A stretch of 64,000 nucleotides of DNA from Sipunculus nudus. Its lineage: Eukaryota > Annelida > Sipuncula > Golfingiida > Sipunculidae. This document shows positions 59,589-64,000 of this stretch, one piece after another; position 1 is the first letter of the stretch; each line of letters opens with the position of its first letter. The stretch covers positions 25,289,956 through 25,353,955 of the forward strand of contig CM049312.1 of the NCBI GenBank assembly GCA_026874595.1, given 5' to 3'. The notes under the pieces are model-generated. The model was not told where the DNA came from, did not search any database, and worked only from the letters and a program-made list of their open reading frames with translations. A program made the translations under genes and the position numbers.

Positions 59589-60696
59589 GGCCGGCAACGG
59601 AGAATCTCTCGGTGCGAGACAAAGGCGGGAGGAATCGGAATCGATATCATCTGTGCCACATACACATGTAGTCCACCCCGACACCCCACGTACCATCGAC
59701 GAAGACGCCGCACTGGGACTGTGGAGCCTGGAAAGACATCTCATTTGGTGGGGCACCCGTGAACTCGGTCGGTTGGATAAAAAAACGGAAGCAACCTTGA
59801 ACGAGAAGCGATTACCGCAGGACGTGACACGTGACGATAATCACATTCCATACACGGCAGGCGAACTGACACCGCACTTACCGAAGTACCTGGCAAGTTT
59901 ATCGGAACAAGCGGACTTTATCCCTCGCCTGGCAGCAAGCCGCAGACACCTGCAGCAGCTGAGCGCTTCGGGTGTTCACGAGGCCGACGTTTACAAACTA
60001 TCTCTCACGAGGCTTTTGCAAAGCACCTACTGGAAGACGATGTCGCGTGAGACACCAGGCGTGTCACACCTCGCTGATGAACGTACCACAGACAGCGTAC
60101 ACTTCGAGGAAAGTGATCGTCCACGCAAACAACGTAAGGATACAATGAGATACCTCCGCACGTCAGTAAACAGTTACCTGAAAGCCGCGAGAAACGCGGT
60201 CCTGAAGACATACGCCGATACCGAACACATATTCAGGAACAGGCGGACACACCAGATAACCTGTGAGAGGCAGGTACGGAAATTGGCCTGGATCCATCTG
60301 ATATCAGACTTGTGTTACGGTTGCAGTTACAATGAAATGCTTGACATCTTCAACGGGGTTATGAAACGCATGGGGCACGGGTGCATGCTGACATGCCGTC
60401 TATCTTGCAGCGTCTGCCAGGAGAATTGTGAGGAAGCTGCACGCGATCACCCGAAGAAAAGCGGGCAGGCGGAATACGTGGTGTTCAGCCAGTGCGAACA
60501 TTACGTGTGCCTTGCGTGTTACAAAAAAATGGCACAAGTACATACAGACAACAGAGCGAGAGGAGTAGCAATCACGGAACACATTCCGTGCCCGCAGTGC
60601 CGCACGCCAGTGCGACTCGTGTCAACCATAAAGTGGCGACCGATGGACTCTCGTTCCTGTGTGCAGGTCGTAGCTGACGGTCATTATTTCACATGA
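59509..60696 (+). CDS. RING-finger protein, probable E3 ubiquitin ligase
   Basis: 395 residues. The C-terminus holds a complete C3HC4 RING: Cys300, Cys303, Cys329, His331, Cys334, Cys337, Cys361 and Cys364 (CSVC ... CEHYVCLAC ... CPQC). The spacing C-x2-C-x25-C-x-H-x2-C-x2-C-x23-C-x2-C is fully standard. Such viral proteins usually join host ubiquitin-conjugating enzymes to mark antiviral or cell-cycle proteins. The N-terminal 290 residues are polar and helical with no other domain that I recognise. The ATG at 59509 lies inside the preceding gene; a second ATG at 59515 is equally possible. No later Met would give a long product. Confidence 0.85.
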   Translation: MGMSVLNHDVLQSLQTLAPISLRRRTEAGNGESLGARQRREESESISSVPHTHVVHPDTPRTIDEDAALGLWSLERHLIWWGTRELGRLDKKTEATLNEKRLPQDVTRDDNHIPYTAGELTPHLPKYLASLSEQADFIPRLAASRRHLQQLSASGVHEADVYKLSLTRLLQSTYWKTMSRETPGVSHLADERTTDSVHFEESDRPRKQRKDTMRYLRTSVNSYLKAARNAVLKTYADTEHIFRNRRTHQITCERQVRKLAWIHLISDLCYGCSYNEMLDIFNGVMKRMGHGCMLTCRLSCSVCQENCEEAARDHPKKSGQAEYVVFSQCEHYVCLACYKKMAQVHTDNRARGVAITEHIPCPQCRTPVRLVSTIKWRPMDSRSCVQVVADGHYFT

Positions 60697-60963
60697 CGGG
60701 TACGGGTGATTCTTGCCTGAACCAGCCAGATTGCGCAACGGCTATTGGCGCTGACATTTTCTACGTGCAGGTGCAAGTACGGCGTGACGTCAGCAAGCGG
60801 GTCATGCTTAGACGAGCAATTTCTGAGAGCGCCTATTGGCTGGTTTTGGCCGCCTGTTTGTCCTTGCCGTGAACATATTTAACCGGTTCGCCGTTACAGA
60901 TCAGACACTTTGTTACTGCAAGTCTAACTGTGCGCACAAGGTGCCACAACAACAAGACAAAGG
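60697..60963 (+). promoter_or_regulatory. Promoter region with CCAAT, CRE and TATA-like elements
   Basis: Two inverted CCAAT boxes in the shared context CTATTGGC (ATTGG at 60744-60748 and 60835-60839, 91 bp apart), a TGACGTCA palindrome at 60785-60792 and TATTTAA at 60876-60882 precede the ATG at 60964. The ordered CCAAT-CRE-CCAAT-TATA array suggests a promoter driven by host NF-Y and ATF/CREB factors. Confidence 0.55.
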
Positions 60964-62430
60964 ATGGCAGACCGTCTGCACAGTGTTCCATTCGTTCCGA
61001 TCAACATATATTCAAGAGCAGATGTGGAAGGAGGACTGCTACCGGGTATGTCTGCGCGTTTACGTGTTCGCGATAACAAAGCACGTGTACTCATCAAAGC
61101 ACTCAACTGGTCAACCCAACAGATGTGGCGTGACCAGGAAAGACTGAGATCAAGTGCAGACGGTGAGCACGGGTTACCGTCGTCCCTGTGTATGGAGACA
61201 TGGGAAACAATGATGCGCGACATGTCGCGGTTCACCATGGATTCCTCACACACCGACAACTGCAGGACATTGAAGGAATCAGGAGTCTCCTTGAAAACCG
61301 TAGAGGGGATCTGTCAGATGCACGACATAGAGTGGCTGTTCACGGGTCCCGAGGGTGAGATGACTTTTGATCTGTCTGGCAATCACAGTGCGCTCGGTCA
61401 ATATGGTGTTGCGTACCTGCTGTACCTGCTGTGGCACATGGGATACACCGTAAACGCGCCCCTGACCTGCTTGGAAGCAGGTTTACTGAGTGTGCACCAG
61501 ATACAACAGATTCCCATCCTTAACACGAAAACAGGGGAACCCGCTGAAGCAAACCCGCAGACTGTTTACCGACCGTGTGTGAAACACGTGATTTCGAACG
61601 AAGGACACCTGTTCCAACAGATATGCTGCATGCCCGTTGTGGATGTAACGTCTCACCGGTACACCGAACGTCAGGTGCGCGATCCGCCGCAGACAATGCT
61701 CCGCAAGGCGTCAAGGGTTCACATTCGTAACGTGTGTATGCTGCATATCGGAAAACACGTCAGCACGAAAGTATCACTGCTGACGGCAAAACAAATACCG
61801 CGCCGCAAAGACATCTTTCGCATCCTGTGCGACACCTGGCGCTCAATGGGGGAATGTTTCCAAATGCCCACCAAGCTGGATACCGATATGCCTGCTTTGT
61901 CAGAGGGAACAGACCACGACAAGCAACCACACATCATGCTGAACGCCCTGGTTCACGTGCTCGGATGTAAGCTCCAGAAAACAATGTACGCAGTCAGAGG
62001 GAAAAGGACACACAGTGAAAAGACTGACGTCCACCGGCTCGTACTGGAGATACCAGAGGAAAAGATATTGTCACTGCGGAACGCCAGGTTCATTAGTTTC
62101 ACGTTGTTTTACATGTGGTTCTCCTTGGGATGGGAGTTGGAACTCGCCAACTGCGACGCCGCGACCGGAATGTTCACGCTCGTACGCACGCAATACGCAA
62201 AAATTGAAAGAAAAACGTACAACGTCGGATGCGTCGCCACCCCGTACGGCAAGTGGGTTTACGCGTGCACGAACAGCTGCAACACATGTTTGGCTGGCAC
62301 AGGTACCGGGCACACGTATCAAAGTGTATGGAAAGTGAGAGTTGCAACAGAACCAGACGTCGTCCAAACGAAATCTGTAAGACTGGTCGCGGGTCCAAAC
62401 GATACCCGGCGCACCTCATGCTGTCCGTGA
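60964..62430 (+). CDS. Unknown 488-residue protein
   Basis: No family is recognised. It has a clean ATG in a good context (AGGATGG) and the richest promoter in the window, so strong expression is likely. The protein appears globular and beta/alpha mixed, with hydrophobic segments YGVAYLLYLLWHMGY and FISFTLFYMWFSLGWELE that are probably buried strands or helices. Paired Cys (NSCNTC) occur near the C-terminus. A capsid triplex or tegument component is possible from size, but no motif supports it. Confidence 0.8.
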   Translation: MADRLHSVPFVPINIYSRADVEGGLLPGMSARLRVRDNKARVLIKALNWSTQQMWRDQERLRSSADGEHGLPSSLCMETWETMMRDMSRFTMDSSHTDNCRTLKESGVSLKTVEGICQMHDIEWLFTGPEGEMTFDLSGNHSALGQYGVAYLLYLLWHMGYTVNAPLTCLEAGLLSVHQIQQIPILNTKTGEPAEANPQTVYRPCVKHVISNEGHLFQQICCMPVVDVTSHRYTERQVRDPPQTMLRKASRVHIRNVCMLHIGKHVSTKVSLLTAKQIPRRKDIFRILCDTWRSMGECFQMPTKLDTDMPALSEGTDHDKQPHIMLNALVHVLGCKLQKTMYAVRGKRTHSEKTDVHRLVLEIPEEKILSLRNARFISFTLFYMWFSLGWELELANCDAATGMFTLVRTQYAKIERKTYNVGCVATPYGKWVYACTNSCNTCLAGTGTGHTYQSVWKVRVATEPDVVQTKSVRLVAGPNDTRRTSCCP

Positions 62431-63053
62431 TCAAAACATTTGACCGGCTTCGTAATGGCTGCGTGTAAGTGAAAGGACTTGTGTGAAGGACTTGTGTTAA
62501 AATTGTCATGTATTATATTCATGTATTGAATTGGTTACAGTGTATTTTGTGTTTCAGTTTTTCTTGACGTTTACTGGTTAGTTTTAATAAACAATATGTA
62601 CTTGGTTGAACGTGTTTGTTTGGTTTGATGATGCCCTGCGCGAATCAAGATGGGACTGAAACATGTATGTCTGTACGAACGGAACGTAGCAAATACCTCC
62701 CCTCACAATTTGCAAACACAGTCTAACGTTTGATCATGTATGCTCAAATCCAGATAGCAGGTCCCTAACCCTCTCCCTTCCCTGATTATTGCAACACGGA
62801 TTGCCCGGCTGAAGCTTTTGTAAACTGATGTCATACCACTCAAATGCGTTTCGCTCACCATTCCTCTCCCCGCCCCTGCCCGCCACTATCCCTGTCTTCA
62901 CTGAAACACGTGTATGGGCGTAACGATGTTCTGGTTATCTAGGTCAGTATTTGCATACACAGCAGTGGCTCCCATGACAACCGACATCGCCTCGCAGCGT
63001 GTGTTGTGACATGCGGGCCGTCACATTAGCAAATATTGCCCTGCACAGATGAC
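62431..63053. other. Gap before the FLYWCH gene
   Basis: AATAAA at 62586-62591 serves the 488-residue gene. A 12-nt direct repeat AAGGACTTGTGT occurs twice near 62473-62497. One CCCTAACCC-like word occurs at about 62762. No gene, and no transposon terminal repeat that I can recognise without the far end. Confidence 0.55.
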
Positions 63054-64000
63054 ATGCCGACCCAGTGCGAGCGACGTTCGAACCCGGAAAACATGCAGTT
63101 ACAGAAGAAACGGTCAAACTCAACGCCAGAAGCAACACCCAAAAACAAAAGGCAGAGGCTTTCCGTCACCCTGTACGACATAAACAGCAGCAGCGTTGAA
63201 AGCAGTCCCTCTGGCCCGGACAAGGAAAAAAACCTCCACGTCAGCCTTTGTGACGTACTGTCTGGCTCTTGCCACTCGAGCCCGCGATCAACACAGAACT
63301 CGCCTCGGTGCCTGAGCAAGAGCGGACAAGGTCATGGACAACGTGACGCTGCAGACATCTACGGGACGCCTGACGTGTTTGACGAAACGTCGGTCACAGG
63401 AAGCGATGACGAACACGCCGACGCCGAACAGGAAACGCCCCTCGATCAGGCGAACCGGACAAAATGGCACTTGGTATCCGGTGGCAGCAAACGGGGTAAG
63501 GACAAACTTTTCACAGATACAGGGTACAGTTTCACAGTGAAATTCCGGAGGAACGGCGTCGTATACTGGAACTGCATCAAACGCAACAAACGCGCACGCT
63601 GCCAAGCTTCCGTCGTGCAAAGAACAAGAGGCGGCAAACACCACTTCCAACCAGGCATTCATTCCCACACACACGGTCCCCTCCCGGGTGCTCACAGGGC
63701 TGCCGAGATATCGTGGAGCATAAAGAAAAAGGCAGAAGCTGACCTGTTCGCGCCGGCAGGCGAGGTTGTGGAAGGGGTTTTACGCAGGGACCTGAAACCC
63801 GGCGAAATCTGCACGGCCATACCTAAAACCAAACACCTGATACGCGCAGCAAACAGGCACAGACAGAACAAGAGACCTCCCCACCCCAGGAACCTCGACT
63901 TCCACTTGGAAGAAAGAGCCGTCCCAACAGATTTCCTGCACGGTGACATACACACCGACGGCAAGAGGCACCTCGTGTTTGCAACACGCAACATGCTGCA
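63054..64000 (+). CDS. FLYWCH zinc-finger protein resembling MULE transposases (3' end missing)
   Basis: An open frame of 315 codons runs off the window with no stop. Residues 1-135 are Ser/Asp/Glu-rich with a basic patch (NKRQR). Residues about 138-207 form a FLYWCH finger: SKRGKDKLFTDTGYSF, YWNC (Trp172, Cys174), Cys183 and HSHTH (203-207). After it, residues 220-315 contain ISWSIKKKAEADLF, an AANRHRQNKRPP segment and GKRHLVFATRNML, in the same order as in animal MULE-type transposases with an N-terminal FLYWCH finger, whose catalytic core would come next. It is either a transposon gene inserted in the virus or a captured host gene. The ATG at 63054 is the first; a later Met at residue 14 is possible. 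Confidence 0.7.
   Translation, partial: MPTQCERRSNPENMQLQKKRSNSTPEATPKNKRQRLSVTLYDINSSSVESSPSGPDKEKNLHVSLCDVLSGSCHSSPRSTQNSPRCLSKSGQGHGQRDAADIYGTPDVFDETSVTGSDDEHADAEQETPLDQANRTKWHLVSGGSKRGKDKLFTDTGYSFTVKFRRNGVVYWNCIKRNKRARCQASVVQRTRGGKHHFQPGIHSHTHGPLPGAHRAAEISWSIKKKAEADLFAPAGEVVEGVLRRDLKPGEICTAIPKTKHLIRAANRHRQNKRPPHPRNLDFHLEERAVPTDFLHGDIHTDGKRHLVFATRNML

Noticed and set aside
62755..62775. CCCTAACCC-like word that recalls vertebrate telomere repeats used by some herpesviruses for integration
   Set aside because: Only one partial unit, not an array.
1..64000. tRNA, rRNA, CRISPR arrays or bacterial ribosome-binding sites
   Set aside because: None were seen; the regulatory signals are eukaryotic (TATA, CCAAT, AATAAA).

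Overview
The window is about 64 kb of a large DNA virus genome of the order Herpesvirales that is distant from the well-studied members. The best anchors are: a 1,622-residue major capsid protein whose C-terminus keeps the herpesvirus 'NPWAS ... Y-LNG' signature; a 5,327-residue large tegument protein with a herpesvirus ubiquitin-like-specific protease (USP) domain; a helicase-primase primase subunit; and one protein that joins a UL13-type kinase to a UL12-type alkaline nuclease. Nuclear egress (UL31-like), packaging (UL32-like) and terminase-accessory (UL28-like) candidates agree with this. Genes are densely packed on both strands, with no introns seen, eukaryotic TATA boxes (several about 110-125 nt before the ATG) and AATAAA signals in the gaps. 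I see no rRNA, tRNA or CRISPR. The animal host cannot be read from the sequence. The genome extends beyond the window, since no glycoprotein B, main DNA polymerase, terminase ATPase or portal is seen here.

Layout. 0.6-18.2 kb: an unknown gene on the minus strand, divergent from the giant tegument gene. 18.3-22.3 kb: a half-size helicase-like ATPase, an unknown 719-residue protein and a small basic protein. 22.5-29.7 kb: minus-strand block of UL31-like, UL32-like and primase genes, with a coiled-coil gene divergent from the primase. 31.0-33.7 kb: kinase-nuclease fusion. 34.0-37.9 kb: minus-strand accessory block with a charged protein, a five-span membrane protein carrying a PPPPY motif and a Cys cluster, a Bcl-2-like protein and a four-span membrane protein. 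38.1-43.0 kb: major capsid protein. 43.3-48.0 kb: a small unknown gene, a degenerate family-B-polymerase-like protein and an unknown 319-residue protein. 48.5-58.1 kb: a protein with an internal duplication, a clamp-loader-like protein, a UL28-like protein and a plus-strand pair in which the second protein seems related to the duplicated one. 58.2-62.4 kb: small membrane ORF, unknown gene, RING-finger protein and an unknown 488-residue protein. 63.05-64.0 kb: the start of a FLYWCH zinc-finger gene that resembles the N-terminal part of MULE-type transposases and runs off the window.

By inference, the genes cover capsid building, tegument, DNA replication and processing (primase, nuclease, polymerase-like, helicase-like and clamp-loader-like proteins), packaging, nuclear egress and host manipulation (USP, kinase, RING, Bcl-2-like). 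Several starts were placed at the first in-frame ATG, where the open frame extends further upstream only through GTG or TTG codons.
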